Shown: in pieces, positions 54,660 through 64,000 of the stretch
Layout: each line of letters starts with the position of its first letter
Position numbering within the stretch: the stretch's first letter is position 1
Origin: Antarctobacter heliothermus
GTDB taxonomy: Bacteria > Pseudomonadota > Alphaproteobacteria > Rhodobacterales > Rhodobacteraceae
Reading direction: 5' to 3'
Assembly (NCBI RefSeq): GCF_002237555.1
Contig: NZ_CP022540.1
Coordinates: forward strand, 4,345,001-4,409,000
DNA length: 64,000 bases
The notes under the pieces: generated by a model
Told to the model about the DNA's origin: nothing
Database searches by the model: none
What the model saw: the letters and a program-made list of their open reading frames with translations, nothing else
Program-made: the position numbers and the translations under genes

Positions 54660-54992
54660 ATGAACTGGCCCCGCCCCCCTTCTTGCATTCCCGCGAACCG
54701 CTTGCGCGAGCCGCCCAATGGGGCACGCGTCACCGTGGCGGGACTGGTGATCCTGCGCCAACGGCCCGGCACGGCCAAAGGCGTGATCTTTATCACGCTG
54801 GAGGATGAGACCGGCGTGGTGAACATCATCGTCTGGCGCAAGCTGTATGAACGGTTCCGGCGCGCGGTGATTGCGGGCCGCATGTTGCGCGTCACTGGCC
54901 GGGTCCAGCGCGAAAATGGCGTGACCCATATCATCTCGGAACAGATCGAGGATATCTCATCCCTGCTGGACCGTTTGCTGGACACCCCGTAA
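54660..54992 (+). pseudogene. dnaE2: OB-fold remnant of error-prone DNA polymerase DnaE2 (ImuC)
   Basis: The 110-codon frame encodes only the C-terminal OB domain of DnaE2: GARVTVAGLVILRQRPGTAKGVIFITLEDETGVVNIIVW, then VTGRVQRENGVTHIISEQIED. Intact DnaE2 is about 1100 residues and is the last gene of the LexA-controlled imuA-imuB-dnaE2 mutasome cassette. Here an SOS box sits directly before the fragment and no imuA, imuB or polymerase core is present. The simplest reading is an internal deletion that joined the cassette promoter to the dnaE2 3' end. A functional stand-alone OB protein is the alternative; no ribosome site is visible before the ATG. Confidence 0.75.
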
Positions 54993-55112
54993 CTCGGCGC
55001 GACCGGCGGCCGGTCGCTATCGGCGCTCTGGGCGAGGTCCGGCACTCTAGGCAGCGCCTGTCAAAACCGCTATGTTCCCCGCAACAAAGGCACACAAGAG
55101 GCCCGAGCAGAG

Positions 55113-55664
55113 ATGTCCCGACCCACAACGCCCTCGGCCGCGCTGCTGGCAGCGCTGACCGCGCTTGCCGCCTGTGGCGACCCACAGACCGTCAGCCGTG
55201 GTGCGCTGCCCGCCGCCGGCCAACCGCCCATGGCCGAACATGTCGAGGACGGCACCTGCCGCGCCCGCGACGTGCAACCGGCGATCTATGAGCATGTCAT
55301 GGGCGAGGTGCAGGTGGTTCAGGCCGAGATCGCCGAGGATGGCACCGTGATCCGCCCGCCGATCTACCGCAAGGCCCCGGTGCCGCGCGTTGTGCGCGAA
55401 CGCGGCGAAATCACGTTCCAGGCCCCCTGCCCGGAACAGATGACCCCCGAATTCATCGCCTCGGTCCAGCGCGCGCTGGCCGCGCGCGGCTACTTTGCGG
55501 GCAATGTCACCGGCACGCTGGACGCGCCGACCACCGCCGCCGTGCGCGCCTATCAGTCAGAGCGCGGGCTGAAAAGCGCGCAGCTTTCACTGGAAACCGC
55601 GCGGGCGCTGGGGCTGGTTGCGGTCGAGCTGCCGCCAAGGGATACAGGCGACGCCGCCCTCTAG
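55113..55664 (+). CDS. Lipoprotein with peptidoglycan-binding domain
   Basis: A 183-residue protein with a lipobox (ALLAALTALAAC, lipidated Cys at about residue 21), so membrane-anchored in the envelope. Residues about 112-170 form a PG_binding_1 domain (ASVQRALAARGYFAGNVTGTLDAPTTAAVRAYQSERGL). The middle region is unassigned. AGAGG precedes the ATG. It converges on degP, with a hairpin between. Confidence 0.87.
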   Translation: MSRPTTPSAALLAALTALAACGDPQTVSRGALPAAGQPPMAEHVEDGTCRARDVQPAIYEHVMGEVQVVQAEIAEDGTVIRPPIYRKAPVPRVVRERGEITFQAPCPEQMTPEFIASVQRALAARGYFAGNVTGTLDAPTTAAVRAYQSERGLKSAQLSLETARALGLVAVELPPRDTGDAAL

Positions 55665-55686
55665 CCCGACACATCCCCGAACGGAA

Positions 55687-55712
55687 AAAGGGCGGCCCGA
55701 AGGCCGCCCTTT
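55687..55712. terminator. Bidirectional terminator hairpin between the lipoprotein gene and degP
   Basis: AAAGGGCGGCC and GGCCGCCCTTT form an 11-bp stem with a CGAA tetraloop; A and T runs flank it on the two sides. It can serve both convergent genes. Confidence 0.8.
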
Positions 55713-55737
55713 GTGTTTCAAGCATCCCGGCGACGGA

Positions 55738-57204
<1,467 letters not shown>

Positions 57205-57447
57205 TGGGGTCTCCTTGTCTCTGCCAGCCAGCAGACGCGCGGGGCCGCACGCCGCCGCCTGCCTCCTGTCGGTCAGTGTGTCAAACATAGGTGCGCGCGC
57301 GCAACACCAAAGGGATGAAATCCCACCTCACCGGTTTGTGAGAGCGTCGTGACAGGGGGGAATCGGCACATTTCCGCTAGGCGATCCTCTGCCACCGGCG
57401 AAAAAACCGTTTGGCAGCGGACCTCTGCACGCACCGGCCAAGCGCAC
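57205..57447. other. Intergenic region between DUF2065 and degP
   Basis: About 240 bases without a gene. The AAGGAG ribosome site of degP lies at its left end. I saw no clear promoter or terminator, so degP may have its own promoter here or be read from the hfl genes. Confidence 0.5.
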
Positions 57448-57639
57448 TCAGCCTTTGGCGATCCACAACACCAGCAGGCCAGAGACCAACGTCAACAGCC
57501 CCAGATTGCGGCGCTGTTCGATGGACAGGCTGCGGAGCGCCTCCAACAGGCGCTCCACAAGCGAAGGGGCCAGCGCATAGACCAGCCCCTCGATCACAAG
57601 GACCATTCCGATCCCCGTCAGTATGTCCGTCCCGCTCAA
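57448..57639 (-). CDS. DUF2065 small membrane protein
   Basis: A 63-residue protein with two hydrophobic segments (ILTGIGMVLVIEGLVYALAP and LGLLTLVSGLLVLWIAKG) around a charged turn, as in DUF2065 (YjeT) proteins that usually follow hflC. It starts at a TTG directly after the hflC stop (TAATTG), so translation is probably coupled. Function unknown, presumed accessory to HflKC. Confidence 0.88.
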   Translation of the reverse strand: MSGTDILTGIGMVLVIEGLVYALAPSLVERLLEALRSLSIEQRRNLGLLTLVSGLLVLWIAKG

Positions 57640-58749
57640 TTAATTGTCGGCGGGCGGGGTGTCGGCCTCAGGCGCCTCGGGTGCGGGCGCCGGATCAACC
57701 GCTTCGGGGGTCGGATCAACCGCCTCCGGGCTTTCGGGGGCCGGATCGACCGGAGCCGGATCAACCGGGGTCAGGTTGAACGGTTCCGGCATTTCCGGCG
57801 CTTCGGGGGCATCCGGCGCTGGCGCATCCGGGGCCTCGGCGCGGGCCACAGGGTCCGGCAACGTCACAGAGCCGTTGGTCGACAGCTCGTTCTTGAAGTA
57901 TTCAAAGAACTGGCTGTCCGGCGTCATGACCATGGTCGAGTTATCGCCCTTCAGCGACGTCTCATAGGCCTGAAGCGAACGGTAGAAGGCAAAGAACTCA
58001 GGGTCGGCACCATAGGCATCGGCAAAGATCCTGTTGCGTTCAGCGTCGGCCTCACCCCGGATCACGTTGGCATCCCGGTCTGCAACCGACAGCGTTTCAA
58101 CCACGGTACGATCGGCCAAGGCACGAACACGCTGCGCGGCTTCGTTACCACGGGCGATTTCGTCCGCCGCTTCGCGCTCACGCTCTGCCTTCATCCGGTC
58201 AAAGGTGGCTTCAAGGTTGCGCTGCGGCAGGTTGGTCTGCTTGAGACGCACGTCGACCACATCCAGACCCAGCGAACGGGCCTGTACGCGGGCGCTGTCA
58301 CGGATGCGGATCATCAACTCGCCCCGATCCTTGGACAGGATACGGTCCGATGTGACCTGATCGGCACCCAGCACTTCGCGGATCTGCGCGTTCAGGATGC
58401 CTGACAGCCGATCCTCGGCCACGCGGATGCCACCGACACCCACAGCCTGACGGAACTGGACAACATCGGCGATCCGGTAACGGGCGAAGGCGTCGACGAC
58501 CAAGCGGCGGTCATCCGACGGCGTCACCTCGATGGTTTGCGTGTCCAGCGACAGGATACGGTCGTCATAGCGCACAACCTCCTGAATGAGCGGGATCTTG
58601 AACGCCAGCCCCGGCTCTTCCTTCACGGCCTTGATCTGGCCGAACTGCAGCACCAGCGCTTTTTCACGTTCGTCCACCACAAAGATCGACGACAGCACGA
58701 CGACAATGGCCACCACGAGGGCGGGCAATAGGTAAGTTGTCTTGCGCAT
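57640..58749 (-). CDS. hflC: HflC, FtsH-modulating SPFH protein with acidic Pro-rich tail
   Basis: A 369-residue SPFH/band-7 membrane protein that forms the HflKC complex around the FtsH protease. N-terminal membrane anchor (LLPALVVAIVVVLSSIFVV), then the band-7 domain (FQIKAV-like LQFGQIKAVKEEPGLAFKIP) and a helical region (ATFDRMKAERERE). HflC usually ends near residue 300; here about 65 further residues are Pro/Ala/Asp/Glu-rich with repeats such as VDPAPVDPAPESPEAVD. The start overlaps the hflK stop in TGATG. Confidence 0.94.
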   Translation of the reverse strand: MRKTTYLLPALVVAIVVVLSSIFVVDEREKALVLQFGQIKAVKEEPGLAFKIPLIQEVVRYDDRILSLDTQTIEVTPSDDRRLVVDAFARYRIADVVQFRQAVGVGGIRVAEDRLSGILNAQIREVLGADQVTSDRILSKDRGELMIRIRDSARVQARSLGLDVVDVRLKQTNLPQRNLEATFDRMKAEREREAADEIARGNEAAQRVRALADRTVVETLSVADRDANVIRGEADAERNRIFADAYGADPEFFAFYRSLQAYETSLKGDNSTMVMTPDSQFFEYFKNELSTNGSVTLPDPVARAEAPDAPAPDAPEAPEMPEPFNLTPVDPAPVDPAPESPEAVDPTPEAVDPAPAPEAPEADTPPADN

Positions 58750-59918
58750 CAGTTGTTCCCTCCGCTGCGGCGAAGTTCATTCAGCGGCAGATACGGCACG
58801 ACGCCGCCACCGGCAGCCCCGCCACCATTGGTCACCGAATTGTCGAGGATCATCTTGTCGACCGAGCCCAACACGCTTTCCATCGTCTCGATGTACAGAC
58901 GGCGGCGCGTGACCTCGGGGGCCAGCGCGTATTCCTGCTGAACGCTGGTAAAGCGCGCGGCCTCACCGACCGCTTGGTTCACGACCTGCGCCCGATAGCC
59001 TTCAGCCTCTTCGCGGGTCTGGGCCGCTGCACCGCGTGCCTCGGCAACGACACGGTTGGCGTAGGCGTCAGCCTGACGTTCCAGCCGGTCACGTTCCTGC
59101 TCGGCCGATTGCACGGCGCGGAAGGCATCGATCACTTCGCCCGGCGGGTCGGCATTGTCGAGGTTGATCCGAACGATGCTGATACCACTGTCGTATTCGT
59201 CCAGCGTTGCCTGAATCTGTTCACGCGCGCCATCGGCAATCGCGCCACGGTCACGGTTAAGGATCGGGGCAAGGGTCGACGCCGCGATGATCTCACGCAT
59301 CACCGATTCCGACACCGCCTGAACGGTCAGTTGCGGATCGCGGATGTTGAACAGCAGCTTGGCAGGGTCCGAGATGTTCCAGACCACCTGGAAATCGATG
59401 TCGACGATGTTCGCATCGGTGGTCAGCATCAGACCGTCGTTGCCACCACGGCCTGCGCCCACGGTTTCGGTCCGTTCCGAGGTCACATTGACAACCTCAT
59501 AGGTCACAAACGGCCAAGGCGCGATGTTCAGACCCGGATTGCCGGTGTTCGAATACGTGCCAAGGAACAATTCGACCGACTGCTCTTCTGGCCGCACGGT
59601 ATAGACGCTGGCAAAGGCCCACAAACCGAACAGCACCAGCACGCCGATGCCCACGGTGCCCCGCGTCAGGCCGGGACCACCCGAGCCGCCGCCGCTGCCG
59701 CCAGCGCCGTTGTTGCCCGATCCGCCGCCGCGCCCGCCCATCAGAACGCGCAAGCGTTCCTGGCCTTTTTTCATCAGCTCGTCGATCTCGGGGATCTGGC
59801 TGTCTTCCGGACGTCGTCCGCCGCCGCCACCGCCGCCACTGGGCGGGCGTTGACCGTTGCCACCACCGTTCTGGTTGCCACCGCCACCCCCCCAGGGGCC
59901 GCCGCTGTTACCTGCCAT
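58749..59918 (-). CDS. hflK: HflK, FtsH-modulating SPFH protein
   Basis: A 389-residue partner of HflC. The N-terminal 90 residues are Gly/Asn-rich and cytosolic (GNSGGPWGGGGGNQNGGGN), a usual HflK feature that is long here. A single membrane segment follows (GTVGIGVLVLFGLWAFASVY), then the band-7 domain (EEQSVELFLGTYSNTGNPGLNIA) and a periplasmic helical region with AERDRLERQADAYANRVV. It is upstream of hflC with a 1-base overlap and probably heads this operon. Confidence 0.95.
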   Translation of the reverse strand: MAGNSGGPWGGGGGNQNGGGNGQRPPSGGGGGGGRRPEDSQIPEIDELMKKGQERLRVLMGGRGGGSGNNGAGGSGGGSGGPGLTRGTVGIGVLVLFGLWAFASVYTVRPEEQSVELFLGTYSNTGNPGLNIAPWPFVTYEVVNVTSERTETVGAGRGGNDGLMLTTDANIVDIDFQVVWNISDPAKLLFNIRDPQLTVQAVSESVMREIIAASTLAPILNRDRGAIADGAREQIQATLDEYDSGISIVRINLDNADPPGEVIDAFRAVQSAEQERDRLERQADAYANRVVAEARGAAAQTREEAEGYRAQVVNQAVGEAARFTSVQQEYALAPEVTRRRLYIETMESVLGSVDKMILDNSVTNGGGAAGGGVVPYLPLNELRRSGGNN

Positions 59919-59979
59919 GAACTTCCGTCCTTCCTCGTCTGTCGATGTGTTATGTTACCTGTGCCCGGCGCCCGCAAAT

Positions 59980-61419
59980 TCAAGCGGTCCGGGTCGGATT
60001 GCGCATCGTCACCATTTCCTCGGACATTGTCGGATGCACCGCCACCGTCCGGTCGAAATCTTCCTTGGTTGCGCCCATCTTGATGGCGATACCCGCCAGC
60101 TGGATCATCTCCCCCGCTCCCGGTGCCACGATATGACATCCCAGCACCTTTCGCGAGGCCTTGGAGACGATCAGTTTCATCAAAACGCGGTCGGGTTTGT
60201 CGGCAAAGGCGGTCTGCATGGGCCGGAAAGAGGTGCAGTACACCTCGATCTCTTCCTGTTCGGCCGCAGCCTCTTCGGTCAGGCCGATGGTGCCCATTTC
60301 GGGCTGGGTGAAAACCGCGCTGGGGATCAGCTCGTGATCGACCAGCGTCGGGTTGCCCTTGAACACCGTTTCGACAAAGGCCATGCCCTCGCGGATCGCC
60401 ACCGGGGTCAGGTTCACCCGGTTGGTCACGTCGCCGATGGCATAGACCGAGGGCACCTTGCTCTGGCTGTACTCATCCACCTCAATGGCCCCGCCCCGGC
60501 CCAGTGTGACACCGGCCTCCTCCAGCCCCATGTCGGCAGTGTTGGGCGCGCGGCCCGTCGCAAACAGAACCGCGTCGAACTCGCGGATCTTGCCGTTGGT
60601 CGCCTTGACGCGGATCGCACCGTCGCTGGGCCCCACATGGTCGTCGCCGCCATATTGCATTGCTTCGACCGGCGCGGCCTCCAGTTCTTTGTCCGCGTCG
60701 CACGCGCGCTGCATCTCGACGATGTTGGTGCCGGTGTGCAGGTCGATGCCGCGTTCCTTCATCGCGTCCGCGATCAACCCGCGCGCCTCTTCGTCGAAAC
60801 CGCGCAGGATCTGCGCGCCGCGATAATACTGCGTCACCTCAACACCCAAGCCGTGCAGGATGCAGGCGAACTCACAGGCGATATAGCCGCCACCGATGAT
60901 CAGGATCGACTTCGGCAACCGCTCCATATGGAACAGATCGTCCGACACCATGCCCAGATCGGCATTCGGCATGTCCGGCCGCACAGGCCGCCCGCCGCTG
61001 GCGATCAGGATGTGTTTCGCCGTCTTCACCTCGCCGGTGGACAGCTCGACCGTATGTGCATCTTTCAGCCGCGCGCGGGCGTCAAAGCTATCGACACCAG
61101 ACCCGGACAGCAGCTTGCGATAAACGCCTTCCAGCCGGTCCAGTTCGGCGTCCAGCTTGCCGCGAAACGCCGTCCAGTCAAAGACCCCGTCCGCCACGTC
61201 CCAGCCATAAGAGCGCGCCTCGGCGGGCATCCCGGCGTATTCGCTGGCAAAGACCATCAGCTTTTTCGGCACACAGCCGCGGATCACGCAGGTGCCGCCA
61301 TAGCGGTCCATCTCTGCCAGACCCACCTTGGCCCCGGTCTCACCCGCCGCAACACGCGCCGCGCGCACGCCGCCAGAACCGCCGCCGATGACAAAGAGAT
61401 CGTAGTCGAAATCGCTCAT
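59980..61419 (-). CDS. gor: Glutathione-disulfide reductase
   Basis: A 479-residue FAD/NADPH pyridine nucleotide-disulfide oxidoreductase that regenerates GSH. FAD motif LFVIGGGSGGVRAARVA; redox disulfide Cys44/Cys49 in YGGTCVIRGCVPKK; NADPH motif ILIIGGGYIACEFACI; C-terminal catalytic VHPTMSEEMV with the His-Glu pair. The ATG at 61419 (MSDFDYD) is the conserved start; the 227 residues read upstream are antisense to the antiporter gene. It precedes hflK on the same strand. Confidence 0.94.
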   Translation of the reverse strand: MSDFDYDLFVIGGGSGGVRAARVAAGETGAKVGLAEMDRYGGTCVIRGCVPKKLMVFASEYAGMPAEARSYGWDVADGVFDWTAFRGKLDAELDRLEGVYRKLLSGSGVDSFDARARLKDAHTVELSTGEVKTAKHILIASGGRPVRPDMPNADLGMVSDDLFHMERLPKSILIIGGGYIACEFACILHGLGVEVTQYYRGAQILRGFDEEARGLIADAMKERGIDLHTGTNIVEMQRACDADKELEAAPVEAMQYGGDDHVGPSDGAIRVKATNGKIREFDAVLFATGRAPNTADMGLEEAGVTLGRGGAIEVDEYSQSKVPSVYAIGDVTNRVNLTPVAIREGMAFVETVFKGNPTLVDHELIPSAVFTQPEMGTIGLTEEAAAEQEEIEVYCTSFRPMQTAFADKPDRVLMKLIVSKASRKVLGCHIVAPGAGEMIQLAGIAIKMGATKEDFDRTVAVHPTMSEEMVTMRNPTRTA

Positions 61420-61602
61420 ATCTGCATCCTTGCCTGACCCGCCAAGGTGTATTTCACAGGCAGCCCGGGAAAGCCAGACAGCGAATGCCCCGCATCCGTC
61501 ACAGCCGCGTGGCCCAACGGGGCGCTGGGACTTGTAGCGCGGCCGCGCACCCCCATCTTGGCGCTGTGCCCCTTCGGCACCTTTCATGACAGAACGGACA
61601 TC

Positions 61603-62556
61603 ATGACCTTTCTCTTTGTTCTGGGCGGTTTGATCGCCCTTGTGGCGGGCGGAGACCTGCTGGTGCGCGGCGCGGTCAACCTTGCCCGCAGCCTGTCCGT
61701 GCCGCCCTTGGTGATCGGCCTGACGCTGGTCGGCTTTGGCACCTCCGCGCCGGAACTTGTGACCAGCCTGCAAGCGGCACTCAGCGGGTCGCCCGGTCTG
61801 GCCGTGGGCAACGTGGTGGGCAGCAACATCGGCAACGTGCTGCTGATCCTCGGGATTGCCGCACTGATGGCCCCGATCGCGGTGGACACCCGCGCGTTGT
61901 GGCGCGACGGCGCGGTGCTGGCAGGGGCCACCGCACTGGGGATGTGGGCCATGACCCAAGGCACGATTGGCCGCGCAACCGGCGCGGTCTTTGTGCTGGC
62001 GCTTGTGGCCTATGTCTTCACGACCCTTGTGCTGGAACGTCGCCGCGCCAGCGAAACCGCCGCGATCTACACTGCCGAGGCGGACCTGCTGGCCCAACAC
62101 CCCACCCGAACCGGCCGCGATGCCCTGCTGACAATCGCCGGGCTGGTGCTGACGGTCCTAGGCGCGCGGTATCTGGTACAGGGCGCTGTGGGGATTGCCG
62201 CCTCAATGGGGGTCTCGGAGACCGTGATCGGTCTGACCATCGTCGCAATCGGCACGTCCATGCCTGAACTGGTCACCTCCGTCATGGCTGTCCGGCGCGG
62301 CGAAGGCGCGGTCGCCCTCGGCAATGTCATCGGCAGCAACGTGTTCAACCTGCTCGGCATTCTGGGCATCACGGCGCTAGTGGTCCCGATACAGGTGCCC
62401 GCCCAGATCCTGAACGTGGACATCTGGGTCATGGCCGCCGCAACCGTGGCGCTGCTGGTCTTTGCCACAACAGGGGCGCGGGTTTCACGGCGTGAGGCCG
62501 GGGCGCTGCTGGCGGCCTATGGCGCTTATTTGGGCTGGCTGCTGATCACCGCCTGA
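61603..62556 (+). CDS. CaCA-family calcium/sodium (or proton) antiporter
   Basis: A 317-residue inner-membrane exchanger with ten segments in two inverted halves, each with an alpha repeat: GFGTSAPELVTSLQAALSGSPGLAVGNVVGSNIGN and IGTSMPELVTSVMAVRRGEGAVALGNVIGSNVFN. This is the YrbG/NCX type. The Glu of each SAPEL/SMPEL is the ion-binding residue. The ATG at 61603 is the only one at the family N-terminus. It is divergent from gor. Confidence 0.93.
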   Translation: MTFLFVLGGLIALVAGGDLLVRGAVNLARSLSVPPLVIGLTLVGFGTSAPELVTSLQAALSGSPGLAVGNVVGSNIGNVLLILGIAALMAPIAVDTRALWRDGAVLAGATALGMWAMTQGTIGRATGAVFVLALVAYVFTTLVLERRRASETAAIYTAEADLLAQHPTRTGRDALLTIAGLVLTVLGARYLVQGAVGIAASMGVSETVIGLTIVAIGTSMPELVTSVMAVRRGEGAVALGNVIGSNVFNLLGILGITALVVPIQVPAQILNVDIWVMAAATVALLVFATTGARVSRREAGALLAAYGAYLGWLLITA

Positions 62557-62664
62557 AACAACACACAATTGGCCCGCCACGCCCGCCCCTGCGACTTTGC
62601 TGCATTTGCAGCGACTAAAACCAGACGTTAGGTTGAGCTCAGACATTTCAAAAAACCTGAACTC

Positions 62665-63927
62665 ATGAAACCCAAATTGATGACGGTTCTGCCCGGCTAC
62701 AGCCGCGCAGACCTATCCCGTGACACGCTGGCCGGCGTGACCGTCGCCATGGTTGCCCTGCCCCTCAGCCTCGCCATTGCCATCGCCTCGGGGGCCGATC
62801 CCGGGGCGGGATTGGTGACTGCCATCATCGGCGGTTTTCTGGTGTCGCTGCTGGGCGGCAGCCGGGTGCAGATCGGCGGGCCAACCGGCGCGTTTATCGT
62901 TGTGGTCTATGGCACCATCATCGCCCACGGCTATGACGGGCTGGTGATCGCCACCTTGATGGCGGGGGTCTTGCTGCTGATCGCAGGCGTGCTCAAGGCG
63001 GGCAAGCTCATCGAACTTGTGCCAGAGCCGGTCATCAACGGCTTTACCATCGGCATTGCCGTGATCATCGCCGCCAGCCAGCTCAAGGATCTGCTGGGCC
63101 TGACGATGGCAGAGGTTCCGGCCGATTTCCTGCCCAAGATCGAGGCGCTCTGGGCCGCGCGCGACACATTCAACGGGGCCGCACTGGCCACCGGGTTGGG
63201 AACGATGGTCCTGATTGTTTTGCTGCGCCGCGCCGCACCCCGGTTTCCGGGGCTGGTGGTGGCCGTGGGGTTGGGGTCCGCCGTTGTGGCCCTGCTGGCG
63301 CTGCCCGTCGACACGATCCAATCCCGATTTGGCGCGCTGCCCGCCACCCTGCCCACGCCCGCCCTGCCCGAACTGTCGCTGGCCCGGATGCAGGAACTGC
63401 TGCCCTCGGCGGTGGTGATCGCCTTTCTGGCGGGGGTGGAATCGCTACTGTCGGCGATGGTTGCTGACCGCATGATCGAAGGAAAGCACCGCCCCAATGC
63501 CGAGATGCTGGCACAGGGGGCTGCCAATATCGGTTCATCCTTGTTTGGCGGCCTGCCAGTGACGGGGGCCATTGCCCGCACGGCCACAAACGTCCGTGCT
63601 GGTGGCCGCACGCCCGTGGCCGGGTTGGTCCATGCGACGACGATCCTTGTGGTGATGCTGGTGGCCGCGCCTCTGGCTGGCAAACTTGCGATGCCCGCGC
63701 TGGCCGGATTGCTGATCCTGACCGCATGGAACATGTCAGAGCCGCACAAATGGCGCGGCTACATGGCCGGTCGTCGGTCGGATGTGGTGCTGTTGGGTCT
63801 GACGCTGGTGTTGACGGTGTTGGCGGATCTGACTGTGGCAATTGCCGTCGGCGTGGCCTTGGGACTGGCCCTGCGGCTGGCCCGCCGCGACGCCCCACCC
63901 GCCGACTGGACACCGCGCGACAAATGA
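62665..63927 (+). CDS. SulP-family anion transporter lacking a STAS domain
   Basis: A 420-residue membrane carrier of the SLC26/SulP family: GYSRADLSRDTLAGVTVAMVALPLSLAIAIASG at the N-terminus, GPTGAFIVVV, EPVINGFTIGIAVIIAASQLKDLLG and LFGGLPVTGAIARTATNVRAGGRTPVAG. It ends in about 20 hydrophilic residues; the C-terminal cytosolic STAS domain typical of SulP proteins (which would add about 120 residues) is absent, with a stop in frame. It could move bicarbonate, sulfate or an organic anion. Confidence 0.9.
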   Translation: MKPKLMTVLPGYSRADLSRDTLAGVTVAMVALPLSLAIAIASGADPGAGLVTAIIGGFLVSLLGGSRVQIGGPTGAFIVVVYGTIIAHGYDGLVIATLMAGVLLLIAGVLKAGKLIELVPEPVINGFTIGIAVIIAASQLKDLLGLTMAEVPADFLPKIEALWAARDTFNGAALATGLGTMVLIVLLRRAAPRFPGLVVAVGLGSAVVALLALPVDTIQSRFGALPATLPTPALPELSLARMQELLPSAVVIAFLAGVESLLSAMVADRMIEGKHRPNAEMLAQGAANIGSSLFGGLPVTGAIARTATNVRAGGRTPVAGLVHATTILVVMLVAAPLAGKLAMPALAGLLILTAWNMSEPHKWRGYMAGRRSDVVLLGLTLVLTVLADLTVAIAVGVALGLALRLARRDAPPADWTPRDK

Positions 63928-63956
63928 TCCGCGCGCCCCTCCAAACCTTGCCGTAG

Positions 63957-63974
63957 GCCGGGCTTAAGCCCGGC
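63957..63974 (+). repeat. 18-bp palindrome after the SulP gene
   Basis: GCCGGGCTTAAGCCCGGC is a perfect palindrome 29 bases after the stop. There is no T run within the window. It may be a weak terminator or a small repeat of the REP type. Confidence 0.5.
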
Positions 63975-64000
63975 ACACGCCGTCGCGAAAACAAAGGCAA

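Overview
The window is chromosomal DNA of an alphaproteobacterium, most probably a marine Roseobacter-group member of the Rhodobacteraceae. It is GC-rich and gene-dense. Several independent signals support this lineage: a DUF1127 gene followed by CCUCCUCCC-loop hairpin RNAs (the CcsR or 'cuckoo' RNA arrangement known from Rhodobacter), a SAM-II riboswitch in front of metZ, an alphaproteobacterial SOS box (GTTC-N7-GTTC), TTAA-N7-TTAA CtrA-type sites, a betICBA operon, a CarD regulator and an hflKC-degP cluster. I recognised no rRNA, tRNA or CRISPR array.

Layout. 1-6.6 kb: 3' part of holB, an Mrp-family Fe-S carrier, then the most striking feature: a 72-residue DUF1127 protein followed within 10 bases by 17 consecutive hairpins (about 2429-3286) whose loops all carry an anti-Shine-Dalgarno-like CTCCTCC(TCC)C motif. 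The array ends at a strong intrinsic terminator just before valS. 6.6-9.1 kb: a complete IS256-family element with inverted repeats and a 9-bp target duplication, a lower-GC cysteine-rich orphan gene, and a gene-poor stretch holding one copy of a 72-bp dispersed element. 9-16 kb: a ThDP-dependent decarboxylase coupled to TrkH, a second DUF1127-like gene, folE2, metZ with its riboswitch, and a hydrolase. 16-25 kb: KefC-type antiporter, carD, fdxA, an S4-domain protein, a large Suv3-like helicase, a TPR protein, an SCP2-like protein with a lysophospholipase-like hydrolase, and an HpaI-type aldolase. 25-34 kb: a ligase-associated exonuclease with its ATP-dependent ligase, a porin-like protein, oligoendopeptidase F, a group of small secreted proteins (two PAN-like), a periplasmic glutathione peroxidase, and a secreted thermonuclease under CtrA-like sites.

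34-40 kb: the glycine-betaine synthesis operon betI-betC-betB-betA with a palindromic BetI-type operator. 40-54 kb: DUF1036 protein, two DMT exporters, a LysE exporter, membrane proteins of unknown role, an HWE-family PAS histidine kinase, YebC, a class I amidotransferase, an SLC13/RCK transporter, a YmdB-type phosphoesterase and an FAD/NAD-binding protein. 54-64 kb: a 2Fe-2S ferredoxin, an OB-fold remnant of dnaE2 directly behind an SOS box, a peptidoglycan-binding lipoprotein, degP-DUF2065-hflC-hflK, gor, a CaCA antiporter and a STAS-less SulP transporter.

Several genes form coupled units with TGATG or ATGA overlaps: trkH with the decarboxylase, SCP2 with the hydrolase, exonuclease with ligase, betI with betC, ymdB with the DMT transporter, ferredoxin with the FG-GAP-like protein, and hflK with hflC. 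Stress physiology recurs (DUF1127/cuckoo RNAs, osmoprotectant synthesis, HflKC/DegP, glutathione enzymes, K+ transport). Functions are read from recognisable motifs; no database search was run.
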